From: JBFWUW01 sp050247075
Lineage (GTDB): Bacteria > Planctomycetota > Planctomycetia > Pirellulales > JBFWUW01
Assembly: GCA_050247075.1 (NCBI GenBank)
Contig: JBFWUW010000053.1
Coordinates: 1 to 53,910, forward strand
Direction of reading: 5' to 3'
DNA: 53,910 nucleotides
Shown here one piece after another: positions 8,093 to 15,600 of this stretch (its first letter is position 1; each line of letters opens with the position of its first letter). The notes beneath the pieces are model-generated. The model saw nothing but the letters and a program-made list of their open reading frames with translations, had not been told where the DNA came from and did no database searches. The position numbers were made by a program, and so were the translations under genes.

Positions 8093-9423
8093 GAACGGAC
8101 CTCGCTGCCGTTTGTGGTTGTCTCGCCAGCATCGGGTTCGTTCGTTTGCGTTGCCGAGGGCCCACCGTTCTTTGCCGCGGGTAGCGTATTGGCCAGGTCG
8201 TGGGCCAGTTTCTCAATCGCTTCGTCCATCGGCTGGCCCGACTCGTCGGCCTCCGCTGGCTCTTCCTGGTGGCGAGCCCGCGAGCGCACATCGCGCAAAA
8301 GTTCGTCGATTTCATAACGTAGTCGGCTGGCACGGTCGCGGCCGCTGGCTTGCCGCCGGCCGGCTGTTTCGGAGGCAAACACGAATTGCTCCAGCAAGAG
8401 TTGGGCAATCGCCGCCAACGGAATCGCCAGAATGGCCCCCGCGAAGCCGAGCAGTTTGCCGAAGACCGCCATCGCCACCAAGGTTGAAATGGGGCTAATG
8501 CCGACCGTGCGATCCATGACTTTGGGGACCAGCAGATTGTTCTCAATCACCTGAATCACTGCTGCCGCCCCCATGACCCACAGTACCTTGTCGGATCCTA
8601 CACTGGCCGCCGCCAGAATTGCGGGCACGGCACCCAGGATAGGCCCAATCATGGGCACCGCCTCACACGCGCCGGCGATCAGGGCCAGCAACAAGGGAGA
8701 CGGTATACCGATGAAATAGAACGCCGCGAACGACAACACAAAAATCGAGACGCACAAAATGCCTTGGCCGCGAATGTAATCTCCCAGTTTGGATTCGATC
8801 CGTGCAAAAAGTAGAAGCACTCCATCCCGGCGGCGCGGCGCGGCCAACAAAGTCATTCCCTTGAGGGTCCGTTGTTCGTACAGCGACCAATAGATCGCCA
8901 ACAACAAGATAGCCACGGCCATCCATATCCCGCTGGCAGCCCAGGAAGAAAGGTTGAATACCGTATCGAGTGTGGTTTCCGCGGCTGGCTCGGTGCCGTC
9001 GGAAAGCGAAATCGCGGACAGTCTCTTGGGAAGCAGCTCACCGAACCTTCGCACCAGCATGTGGGACGAACCTGACAGCCAGCCGCGGACAACGCCATAG
9101 CGCTCGGGAACCAAGGCAGCAAAGCCAACGAGTTGTTGTACCAACGCGGGCAGGCCCGCAACCAGGCTGGCGATGCCGGCCAACGTCAGAACTCCATACA
9201 CCGACATTACGGCGGTCGATTGGCCAACGCCGCGCCGGACAAAGGCCGCAATCAACGGCTTAACCGCCGTCGCCAGCAAAATGGCAACAAACAGCAGGCA
9301 GACAATTTTGTGAAACCAAACTAACAACCCCAGGCAACAGGCCACAGCTACAAAGGCGAGTGTGGCCAGCACCGCTTGCCAAGGAGTCCAAGTGGTTGTG
9401 GGTGAGCTCGTTTGGATTGACAT
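8089..9423 (-). CDS. AI-2E family (UPF0118/PerM) membrane protein, first copy
   Basis: A 444-residue paralogue of the next gene with the same plan: an N-terminal helix pair (about 20-80), a long soluble loop, and C-terminal helices including GIPSPLLLALIAGACEAVPMIGPILG and FGKLLGFAGAILAIPLAA. A long charged tail (about 360-444) carries Arg/Glu-rich stretches and QPMDEAIEKLAHDLANTLP. It is the first gene of a three-gene membrane operon (AI-2E, AI-2E, YihY). A TTGGCACG-N4-TTGT element at 9484-9500 lies 61-77 bp upstream and resembles a weak sigma-54 promoter. A paired arrangement suggests a heteromeric complex, which is inference. Confidence 0.88.
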   Translation of the reverse strand: MSIQTSSPTTTWTPWQAVLATLAFVAVACCLGLLVWFHKIVCLLFVAILLATAVKPLIAAFVRRGVGQSTAVMSVYGVLTLAGIASLVAGLPALVQQLVGFAALVPERYGVVRGWLSGSSHMLVRRFGELLPKRLSAISLSDGTEPAAETTLDTVFNLSSWAASGIWMAVAILLLAIYWSLYEQRTLKGMTLLAAPRRRDGVLLLFARIESKLGDYIRGQGILCVSIFVLSFAAFYFIGIPSPLLLALIAGACEAVPMIGPILGAVPAILAAASVGSDKVLWVMGAAAVIQVIENNLLVPKVMDRTVGISPISTLVAMAVFGKLLGFAGAILAIPLAAIAQLLLEQFVFASETAGRRQASGRDRASRLRYEIDELLRDVRSRARHQEEPAEADESGQPMDEAIEKLAHDLANTLPAAKNGGPSATQTNEPDAGETTTNGSEVRS

Positions 9424-9483
9424 GCGATGGCGGTTCTTCCTACGGATTGTAGCTCGCAGCGATGGATGTGGTCTTAGGAGATC

Positions 9484-9500
9484 TACAACTTTCGTGCCAA
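9484..9500 (-). promoter_or_regulatory. Candidate weak -24/-12 (sigma-54-like) promoter for the AI-2E operon
   Basis: Read on the minus strand, the site is TTGGCACG-AAAG-TTGTA. It matches the sigma-54 consensus except that the -12 GC is GT, a position that is usually invariant. The predicted transcript start lies roughly 50 bp upstream of the ATG at 9423. It is divergent to the strong sigma-54 site at 9723. Confidence 0.35.
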
Positions 9501-9617
9501 GAGGTTACGTCCATTCCTAAGTGCCGCGAATGTCCACAATCGCGGACACGCAAGCGGAAAAGCTGATCGTTTAACGACCAACCTGGCTGCCATACCCGCC
9601 TCCGGGGCCAAGATAGC

Positions 9618-9693
9618 TACGCGGATTTTTCTGCCTTAAACAAGCGATTTTATCACGGCAACATCCGCCATATGGGCACGATACGCGGATTTT
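9618..9693 (+). promoter_or_regulatory. Direct repeat TACGCGGATTTT, possible activator-binding sites
   Basis: TACGCGGATTTT occurs at 9618-9629 and again at 9682-9693, 64 bp apart. That is about six helical turns, and both copies lie upstream of the -24/-12 element at 9723. Two same-face sites at this distance are what an upstream sequence for a sigma-54 enhancer-binding protein looks like. An inverted ATCCGC sits between them at 9663. Function is inferred from position. Confidence 0.45.
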
Positions 9694-9722
9694 CGTTGGC
9701 GGTGGGCTTTGGAAGCCACCGG

Positions 9723-9739
9723 TTGGCACGCCAGTTGCT
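9723..9739 (+). promoter_or_regulatory. Sigma-54 (-24/-12) promoter of the GlsB/YeaQ gene
   Basis: TTGGCACG-CCAG-TTGCT matches the sigma-54 core consensus (TGGCAC-N5-TTGC) at every conserved position, with the correct 12-bp distance between the GG and GC anchors. The predicted start, about 12 bp downstream, leaves a leader of about 30 nt before the ATG at 9782. That leader carries AGGA at 9772-9775 as ribosome binding site. The gene for sigma-54 itself is in this window at 37540-39168. Confidence 0.8.
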
Positions 9740-9781
9740 TTGCCGAATCCTCGTTAAGTCGTCAAGAATTCAGGAATTGTC

Positions 9782-10045
9782 ATGATTTTGAATCTGCTTG
9801 CCTGGTCGCTGTTTGGGCTGATGGTAGGAGCCATTGTGCGACTGCTAGCCCCCGGCCCCGATCCTATGGGCTGCCTGGGGACAGTGCTGCTGGGCGTGGC
9901 GGGGTCGGTGTTGGGCGGATACGTGGGACACTTAGTTTGGGGAACCGCCGACGAGAAGTTCAAACCGGCCGGTTTTTTGGGGGCGATTTTAGGTGGGCTA
10001 GTGGTGATGTTGCTACTAAGGATATTACGCCGGCGAACTACTTGA
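9782..10045 (+). CDS. GlsB/YeaQ/YmgE family stress-response membrane protein
   Basis: An 87-residue protein of the transglycosylase-associated (GlsB/YeaQ/YmgE) family, with three hydrophobic segments at about 3-25, 30-52 and 62-82. Glycine-rich helices such as GCLGTVLLGVAGSVLGGYVG and GFLGAILGGLVV carry the family pattern. Members are small inner-membrane proteins induced by stress, with no defined activity. The start is fixed by the AGGA site 6 bp upstream. A near-perfect sigma-54 promoter at 9723-9739 with upstream direct repeats implies control by an enhancer-binding protein, which is uncommon for this family. Confidence 0.9.
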   Translation: MILNLLAWSLFGLMVGAIVRLLAPGPDPMGCLGTVLLGVAGSVLGGYVGHLVWGTADEKFKPAGFLGAILGGLVVMLLLRILRRRTT

Positions 10046-10122
10046 GCCGGCTTGCGTATAGACCATTAAGGCCGCGACCGTTGGCGGCTTTCACTTCTTG
10101 CCGCGATCAAGGAACGATTTCG

Positions 10123-10314
10123 ATGAAAAACAACACTCGCCTTCACGACCGCTCGACCGCCCGTTTCTCTTCTCCGCGTCTTTCGCAAAGGCGTGCCGCC
10201 GAGGTCCGGTCGTCGTGGACTCGGCAAGAACAAGTGCTGCGTGCCCAGTTGGCGGTCGAAATGCAACGCCGGTTGCTGGATGTGGTCGCGGAATCTCGCC
10301 AGGGCGTTGCGTAG
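10123..10314 (+). CDS. Putative small basic protein (63 aa)
   Basis: An ATG frame of 63 codons preceded by AAGGA at 10109-10113. The product begins MKNNTRLHDRSTARFSSPRL and ends in a helical stretch with LRAQLAVEMQRRLLDVVAES. It is Arg-rich with no membrane segment. The amphipathic C-terminal half and the ribosome binding site favour a real gene. It lies 77 bp after the stress protein and 80 bp before the next gene, so the three may be co-transcribed from the sigma-54 promoter. I recognise no family. Confidence 0.4.
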   Translation: MKNNTRLHDRSTARFSSPRLSQRRAAEVRSSWTRQEQVLRAQLAVEMQRRLLDVVAESRQGVA

Positions 10315-10394
10315 AGATTTGGCTTTATTCGAGCGGGCACCATTCGCCGGGCCTTGGAACGCTGGCTGGCGAATCGTTGTTGGAGAATCCAATC

Positions 10395-10922
10395 ATGCAA
10401 TTGACGCACTTTATGCATCGTCCCTCGCCGGCCGAATCGACCGTGGTTGATAACCTCGATCAAACATTGTGGCTGTCGAATCATGTGACGAATAAGGCCG
10501 CATCCCGCTTGATTCACATGAATTTGTCGAGCGTGCAAGGCTTCCATGCCTTGGCCGATATGGGCGGTATTCCTGGACTTGAGGCCGTCGCGCCGCATGT
10601 CTGCTGGCAGCGTTTGCGGCAATGTCGCGACCTGTACCGGGTGGCGGGCCGCAAGCAGGCGTTTCGGCCTATTCCGCACGATCCCGTCGCCGCCGAATCG
10701 CGACGCATGTGGTGGATGGCCCGCAATTGCCTGGCGCAAGGCAAGGTGCGCCGCGCTGTGGAACAGGTTGAGATGGCGGAACTGATCTTGGAACATGCTT
10801 ATCGCGCGGCCGCAGCCACGGAAAGAAACCGGCTGGTCTTGGCCTTGTATCAGGAGCACATCCACGAGATTGAGACGGCACGGCGGCAATTCGCCAGTGA
10901 CGTGGCGCTGTTCGACGATTGA
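10395..10922 (+). CDS. Hypothetical protein (175 aa)
   Basis: A soluble, His- and Arg-rich protein of 175 residues without recognisable domains. It starts MQLTHFMHRPSPAEST and contains WLSNHVTNKAASRLIH, HVCWQRLRQCRDLYRVAG, SRRMWWMARNCLAQG and a long C-terminal helix region (about 120-170: VEQVEMAELILEHAY, HIHEIETARRQFASD). The frame is open upstream to 10098, but the ATG at 10395 is the more natural start because the upstream part has the composition of another frame. It follows the small ORF at 10123 on the same strand. I know no function. Confidence 0.6.
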   Translation: MQLTHFMHRPSPAESTVVDNLDQTLWLSNHVTNKAASRLIHMNLSSVQGFHALADMGGIPGLEAVAPHVCWQRLRQCRDLYRVAGRKQAFRPIPHDPVAAESRRMWWMARNCLAQGKVRRAVEQVEMAELILEHAYRAAAATERNRLVLALYQEHIHEIETARRQFASDVALFDD

Positions 10923-11080
10923 TCCTCGCATTGAGTGCGAGTGTGTGACGGCGGAATTCGGCAGTGGCACCTTGATTTGTTGTTCGGTTACAATCAGGGT
11001 TGGTTCCACTACTGGCCGTTCGACGCGGGAGATGTTGGCGTTTCCCAGGCTGGCGGCGCACTCTTTCCGCAATCTTCAAA

Positions 11081-12118
11081 ATGCCGGCAACCAAAGTCTT
11101 TCTGTGGGCAGCCTTGCTGCTTGTTTGGGCGGGTGTTCAACAGCCCTTGGCCTGCTGGGCGGAGGAAAGTCCTCGCGAACCGGTGCGGCTGATTTTCGAC
11201 ACTGACATGGGCAACGATATTGACGACGCCCTGGCCCTTGGCGTAATCCATGCTCTGCAAAGCCGGGGCGAGTGCCAGTTGCTGGCCGTGACGTTGAGCA
11301 AAGACCACGAGGACGCCGCGCCATTCTGCGATTTGGTCAATACCTTCTACGGACGTGGAGAGATTCCGCTGGGCGTGGTTCGTGACGGCCCCACGCCAGA
11401 ACCGAGCAAGTATTTGCAAGGGACCGTGCATGCGACCGATCAAGGCCGGCCTCGCTACCCGCGAACCTTGCGATCTGGCCGCGACGCGCCCGAAGCCGTC
11501 GCCTTGCTGCGCAAGACCTTGGCCGCGCAGCCTGACCGTTCCGTGACCGTGGTGGTAGTGGGATTCTCCACCAATCTGGCCCGGCTACTCCAGTCGCTGC
11601 CCGACGACAACTCTTCCATGTCCGGCAAGGATCTCGTCGCTGCCAAGTGCAAACTGTTGGTGATGATGGCCGGCATGTTTAGCGCCGCTGGCCAGCAGAA
11701 GGAATACAACGTCTATATCGATGCGCCCGCCGCCCGTGCGGTCTTTGCCGAGTGGCCCACGCCCCTGGTGGCCAGCGGGTTCGAGATCGGCCTGGCGATC
11801 AAGTACCCCGCTGCCAGTATCGAACAGGACTATGGCTATGTGCCGCACCATCCCCTGCGTGAGGCTTACGAACTGTATCAGGCGATGCCCTACGATCGCG
11901 AGACGTGGGACTTAACCGCCGTGCTGTATGCCGTCCGGCCCGATCGGGGGTACTTCGACCTTTCCCCCGCCGGTTCGATCGAAGTCGATGGTGGCGACGT
12001 GACGCGGTTTACGGAAAGCCCGAACGGGCGGCAGCGCTTTCTGACGGTAAATGCCGAGCAAATCGCACAGGTACGCGAAGCGCTTGTGCAGTTGTCGAGC
12101 CAACCGCCACGGAACTAA
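11081..12118 (+). CDS. Secreted nucleoside hydrolase-like protein
   Basis: A 345-residue protein of the inosine-uridine nucleoside hydrolase fold. Residues 1-27 form a signal peptide (hydrophobic core FLWAALLLVWAGV), so it is probably periplasmic. The Ca2+-binding N-terminal aspartate cluster is intact as D40-TDMGNDIDDALAL. Most family members hydrolyse the N-glycosidic bond of ribonucleosides, but planctomycete secreted members are uncharacterised and may act on other N-ribosides. I chose the ATG at 11081 because it places the signal peptide at the N-terminus. The frame extends upstream to 11000 without a family-like sequence. Confidence 0.85.
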   Translation: MPATKVFLWAALLLVWAGVQQPLACWAEESPREPVRLIFDTDMGNDIDDALALGVIHALQSRGECQLLAVTLSKDHEDAAPFCDLVNTFYGRGEIPLGVVRDGPTPEPSKYLQGTVHATDQGRPRYPRTLRSGRDAPEAVALLRKTLAAQPDRSVTVVVVGFSTNLARLLQSLPDDNSSMSGKDLVAAKCKLLVMMAGMFSAAGQQKEYNVYIDAPAARAVFAEWPTPLVASGFEIGLAIKYPAASIEQDYGYVPHHPLREAYELYQAMPYDRETWDLTAVLYAVRPDRGYFDLSPAGSIEVDGGDVTRFTESPNGRQRFLTVNAEQIAQVREALVQLSSQPPRN

Positions 12119-12461
12119 TGCCGCGGGTGCCGCGTCGAAGTGCTGGTGCAACAGTACGCCAGGCAATAACCCAATCGTGTGGGTAGCCGCGGTGAATTCC
12201 TGGCATTTCTTACGGAAGCCGTAACTTCTCCTCACAATTCGTCAACAATTATGTTGGGGGGATCATACGTTGTTGACTACAATATCGAAAACCTCCTAGC
12301 GAATTACAACCGAACGGTTGATTCGGCATTTTTCCGATTCTTACCCGACGGCTCTTGCATTTTCACCACGGTTGCGGCGATCTGAGGGGATCAATCGGCC
12401 TTTCTTGGGCCGTTCGCAAGCGTTGGCCAGTATTCACCGTCCTGGCACGCGGAGGGCCAGT
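12119..12461. other. Spacer without confident gene
   Basis: Lower-GC spacer with a small palindrome CAACCGAACGGTTG near 12309-12322 and a TTGACT at about 12271. A 68-codon frame (12179-12385) crosses it but has no start context or homology I can see. It probably contains the promoter for the zinc-ribbon gene. Confidence 0.4.
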
Positions 12462-12989
12462 ATGTGGATTCGACTCGATTGTCCTAACGGCCACCCGGTT
12501 AAGGTGGCCGAAAAGTTCGCCGGGCGCATGGGACGCTGCCCTACTTGCGGAGAGAAAGTTCGTATCCCGCAACTTTCGGAATCGCAAGATATCAGCGATG
12601 ACGACGTTCTCAATATGATCGGCAATGTTCCGTTGCCGCCCAAGAACAAGCCAGTCGCAGCGCAGGACGACATCCACGCCACCCACGAGGGACACAGCCC
12701 GGATTCGGGTGATGCCAGTTCGGCGATTAGCATGAGTCCGGCGACCATGGCAGGCAGCGGAGCCGCGGCATTAGCCCAGCAAACGCGCATTTGCCCCAGT
12801 TGCAAGCGCAAGGTTTCCGTCCGCTACCAAATCTGCCCGCATTGCCGGACCTATATGCCAATCACCGGCATAGGAGCTGGAGAGACTTTGTTGCGGGGCC
12901 AACCCAACATCACCAACTGCCCCCACTGCGGCGCGCGCAGTTTTCCGGGGGCTAATGTGTGCAACAATTGCGGAGAGCCGTTGACGTAA
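12462..12989 (+). CDS. Double zinc-ribbon protein
   Basis: A 175-residue protein with a zinc ribbon at each end and a disordered middle. The N-terminal ribbon (about 5-35) has LDCPNGHPVKV and RCPTCGEKVRIPQ. A linker of about 70 residues rich in Ser, Ala and Pro is followed by a ribbon with RICPSCKRKVSVRYQICPHCRTY and a last one with NCPHCGARSFPGANVCNNCGEP. A strong ribosome binding site GGAGGG (12451-12456) fixes the ATG at 12462. Such proteins are common in planctomycetes. The partners are unknown; nucleic-acid or protein binding is only a general expectation. Confidence 0.85.
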   Translation: MWIRLDCPNGHPVKVAEKFAGRMGRCPTCGEKVRIPQLSESQDISDDDVLNMIGNVPLPPKNKPVAAQDDIHATHEGHSPDSGDASSAISMSPATMAGSGAAALAQQTRICPSCKRKVSVRYQICPHCRTYMPITGIGAGETLLRGQPNITNCPHCGARSFPGANVCNNCGEPLT

Positions 12990-13129
12990 GTGCGAAGGAA
13001 GCCTAGGTTTTCGGTCACGCTTGCATTCTACGTTTTTTCTGGCACGTGGCCTATTGATCCCGCGATTGAAGTGTCGTGTGGCCTGCTTAGCCGTGCCTTT
13101 TCGTTGGCCCCTGACCGTTTGGCAATCGC

Positions 13130-13870
13130 ATGGCTAGTTTTGCTGTCATATTGCCGGCCGCTGGACGTTCCAGCCGATTTAAGAATCAGCATTATAAAAA
13201 GCCGTTTGTGCCGCTGGCCAACCGGGCGGTGTGGTTGCATTCGGCCGAGCGGTTCATCAATCGCGATGATGTCAAACAGGTGGTGGTCGTCATCTCGCCT
13301 GAGGATCGCGAGGAGTTCGACTCCAAGTTCGCCTCTAACGTGATGATTCTGGGCTTCGACGTGGTGCTGGGAGGGGACGAACGGGCCGACTCGGTTGAAC
13401 GGGCCTTGGCCCGCGTCAATCCCGATATCGATTATGTCGCCGTGCATGACGCCGCACGCCCATGTCTGGCCGATGAATGGATCAATCGGGTCTTCGCGGC
13501 GGCTGAAAAGACGGGCGCGGCTATTCTGGCCGTTCCGGTAACGGGTACGTTAAAGAGAGTCGACGGAGAAGACAACATTCAAGAGACTGTTGGCCGGCAG
13601 GGGCTGTGGGAAGCCCAAACTCCCCAGGTTTTTCGCCGCCAGCTTTTGCAAGAGGCCTACGCCCGCCGGGAAGGCTTTAACGCCACCGACGAAGCCCAAC
13701 TTGTCGAGCGGATGGGCCAAAAAGTTTCGGTCGTCCGCGGTTCGCCGATCAATCTCAAGATTACCACCCAGGAAGACCTGCGGCTGGCCGAGGCAGCGCT
13801 CAAGGCGCTGCCCAAGCCCAAGGCATTCGGGCCGGCACATCCCTTCGCGGGTGATGACATGTGGCGCTAG
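13130..13870 (+). CDS. ispD: 2-C-methyl-D-erythritol 4-phosphate cytidylyltransferase
   Basis: A 246-residue enzyme of the non-mevalonate isoprenoid pathway that couples MEP with CTP to give CDP-ME. Signatures are the N-terminal LPAAGRSSRF nucleotide loop with a following lysine (KKPFVPLANRAV), the GGDERADSVERAL block, VAVHDAARP, the VPVTGTLKRV region and FNATDEAQLVE, then SPINLKITTQEDL at the end, all standard for IspD. The length is slightly above the usual 230 owing to a Pro-rich tail. It runs into the convergent RidA gene with a 4-bp overlap of coding ends. Confidence 0.95.
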   Translation: MASFAVILPAAGRSSRFKNQHYKKPFVPLANRAVWLHSAERFINRDDVKQVVVVISPEDREEFDSKFASNVMILGFDVVLGGDERADSVERALARVNPDIDYVAVHDAARPCLADEWINRVFAAAEKTGAAILAVPVTGTLKRVDGEDNIQETVGRQGLWEAQTPQVFRRQLLQEAYARREGFNATDEAQLVERMGQKVSVVRGSPINLKITTQEDLRLAEAALKALPKPKAFGPAHPFAGDDMWR

Positions 13871-14274
13871 GGCGAACTCCCCACCACGGCTACGGCCTCT
13901 ATCTCGATCAACCAATCGGGATCGACCAGGGCCGAAACCCCAACCAAGGTGCTGGCTGGCGGATTATCGGCCGAGATGTACCGCCCGCGAACTTCGCGGA
14001 TGATCGGCACATGTTCCGGTTTTAAGCCGACGACAAACAGGCTGGTCTTGACGACATCGGCAAAGGTCGCGCCGGCGGCCTCCAAGGCGATAGCCACATT
14101 GTGAAAGGCCTGCTCGGTCTGCGCCCGCAGGTCGCCGCGACCGACAATCGCCGCGCGTTGATCATTGCCAACCTGGCCCGACACATAGATTGTCTTGCCG
14201 CCCGTCGAGGTGACCACATGCGACCAGCCATAGGTTGGGCACAGCGCCGGCGGGTTAATGAATTCGAGGGGCAT
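13867..14274 (-). CDS. RidA/YjgF-family protein
   Basis: A 135-residue member of the RidA/YER057c/UK114 family. RidA hydrolyses reactive enamine/imine intermediates from PLP enzymes; distant family members have other or unknown activities. Visible features are YVSGQVGND, LRAQTEQAFHNVAIALEAAGATFADVVK and the C-terminal P-ASTLVGVSAL-P--LIEIEAVAV. The arginine of the RidA core, normally in an R-x-x-x-A-V block near residue 105, is not obvious: the corresponding stretch is NPPASTLVGV. That suggests a different subfamily. It follows the rhomboid gene by 60 bp on the minus strand. Confidence 0.88.
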   Translation of the reverse strand: MPLEFINPPALCPTYGWSHVVTSTGGKTIYVSGQVGNDQRAAIVGRGDLRAQTEQAFHNVAIALEAAGATFADVVKTSLFVVGLKPEHVPIIREVRGRYISADNPPASTLVGVSALVDPDWLIEIEAVAVVGSSP

Positions 14275-14315
14275 AAAAAGTCTCGCGGGGAAATGGTGAA
14301 AAAAACGAAACGATC

Positions 14316-14338
14316 GTGGGCACGTCTCCGTGCCCTAC
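14316..14338. repeat. Hairpin GGGCACG-TCTC-CGTGCCC at the end of the rhomboid gene
   Basis: A perfect 7-bp stem with a 4-nt loop overlaps the rhomboid stop codon (14335-14337). This type of short inverted repeat recurs in planctomycete spacers. It may end transcription or protect mRNA ends, but no T-tract follows. Confidence 0.5.
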
Positions 14339-15525
14339 CAGTCTTCTAGCCCAACCTCAAAGGTTGCGGCTTCCTCTTGCATTTGCGTCGCGCGTTGGAA
14401 CAACTTCGCGCGGGCGTTCTCCAATTGTTCCGGCAAAGCACTAACTTTTAACTTGGCCAAGACACTGAGCGCCTGGCCGGGCCGGTTGAGATCGGTGATC
14501 AATACTTGCGCCAGCTTGAGCCGCATGCGCTCAGAACCTTGCGGATACTGCTGGAGCGAGCGAACCATCCAGGGGAGGGACTCGGCCCAGGCACGGCGGT
14601 CGTGCAACGACTTGATCCAAGCTATCAGGTCGGCATTGGCCAGCCCTTCCGGAGAACCGCGCGCGGCCTTCTCGATCAACAACCGGGCGGCGTCTAGATT
14701 TCCATCTGACAGAGCCTGGCGAAAACTCCTCCGAATCGTTTCGATGTGCGCCAGCCGTTCCGACTCGCGCTCCAGGGCCTCCGCGGGGTCTTCCTCGGAC
14801 TCGTCCGCTGCCTGCTCGGCTTGCTTCGGTCGAGCCCTCCGCTTGCATTGGCCCTCTCCCAGCCGGTCGTTCCATAATGCAAAGATGTCCCAGTTCTCGC
14901 AATCGACCCAATCGAGCTTGAGGAAAACGACGCCGGCTATTAGGCCCATAACGGCCCCCGTCAGGTGTAATACGGCACTGCTGACCGGCTCGCCAATGAT
15001 AAACGCCGTGATGAGCTCGATGACGAAATAGATCGCGGCAACCCACAAGATCGCCAGGTCGAACACAAAGATGCGGATTCCCAGGATTAGCAGGCAGCTC
15101 ATGTCGTTCTTGGGTGCCCACACCAGGGCCATGCCCAACAAGCCGTAAACAATGGCCGAGGCACCAAACGATCCGCCCGGCTCCATTCCCAGCGTGCAAA
15201 TTTGCTCAAGGGCGCATTGCGCGACGCCTATGCCCATGTACACGGCCAAAAAACGCCACCAGCCCAACTTGCCCTCCACCACCAGGCCAAAACTCCACAA
15301 GAAGACCATGTTGCCCAACAGGTGCATGATGCCGCCATGCACGAAGTTGGACGAAACCCATTGCAGCGGGTGCAGACCCGCGCCATGCCACAGTGCCCAA
15401 TCCGAAACCGTTTCGGGATCGGCCGAGAGGATGGCGAAAAACGCCAACGTATTGGCCACGATCAGCCCGACCGTGGCGTAGGGCCAGTGGTAGATCGGCG
15501 CGTCGGTATTCCAAGGAATAAGCAT
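14335..15525 (-). CDS. Rhomboid-family intramembrane serine protease with C-terminal helical extension
   Basis: A 396-residue protein. Residues 1-200 are a six-helix rhomboid domain: HGGIMHLLGNMVFLW gives the conserved HxxxxN-type motif, the catalytic serine is Ser123 in GASA, and His187 in HLTG completes the dyad. Residues from about 210 to 396 are soluble, charged and mostly helical, with TPR-like texture (ALSDGNLDAARLLIEKA, SLPWMVRSLQQYP). The extension may recruit substrates. It lies 75 bp downstream of the sulfatase in the minus-strand run. Candidate substrates would be single-pass membrane proteins; none is implied by context. Confidence 0.9.
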   Translation of the reverse strand: MLIPWNTDAPIYHWPYATVGLIVANTLAFFAILSADPETVSDWALWHGAGLHPLQWVSSNFVHGGIMHLLGNMVFLWSFGLVVEGKLGWWRFLAVYMGIGVAQCALEQICTLGMEPGGSFGASAIVYGLLGMALVWAPKNDMSCLLILGIRIFVFDLAILWVAAIYFVIELITAFIIGEPVSSAVLHLTGAVMGLIAGVVFLKLDWVDCENWDIFALWNDRLGEGQCKRRARPKQAEQAADESEEDPAEALERESERLAHIETIRRSFRQALSDGNLDAARLLIEKAARGSPEGLANADLIAWIKSLHDRRAWAESLPWMVRSLQQYPQGSERMRLKLAQVLITDLNRPGQALSVLAKLKVSALPEQLENARAKLFQRATQMQEEAATFEVGLEDW

Positions 15526-15600
15526 GGTGGCAGTGGGCGCTACGGACTATTCTTGGCTGGGCGAGGAGGTTGGCTCGTTGGCACGATAATACCAACCGAC

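Noticed and set aside
10960..10980. TGGCACCTTGATTTGTT as a second sigma-54 promoter, before the nucleoside hydrolase gene
   Set aside because: The -12 GC is absent at the required spacing.
12179..12385. 68-codon frame between the nucleoside hydrolase and zinc-ribbon genes
   Set aside because: GTG start without ribosome binding site and no family resemblance.
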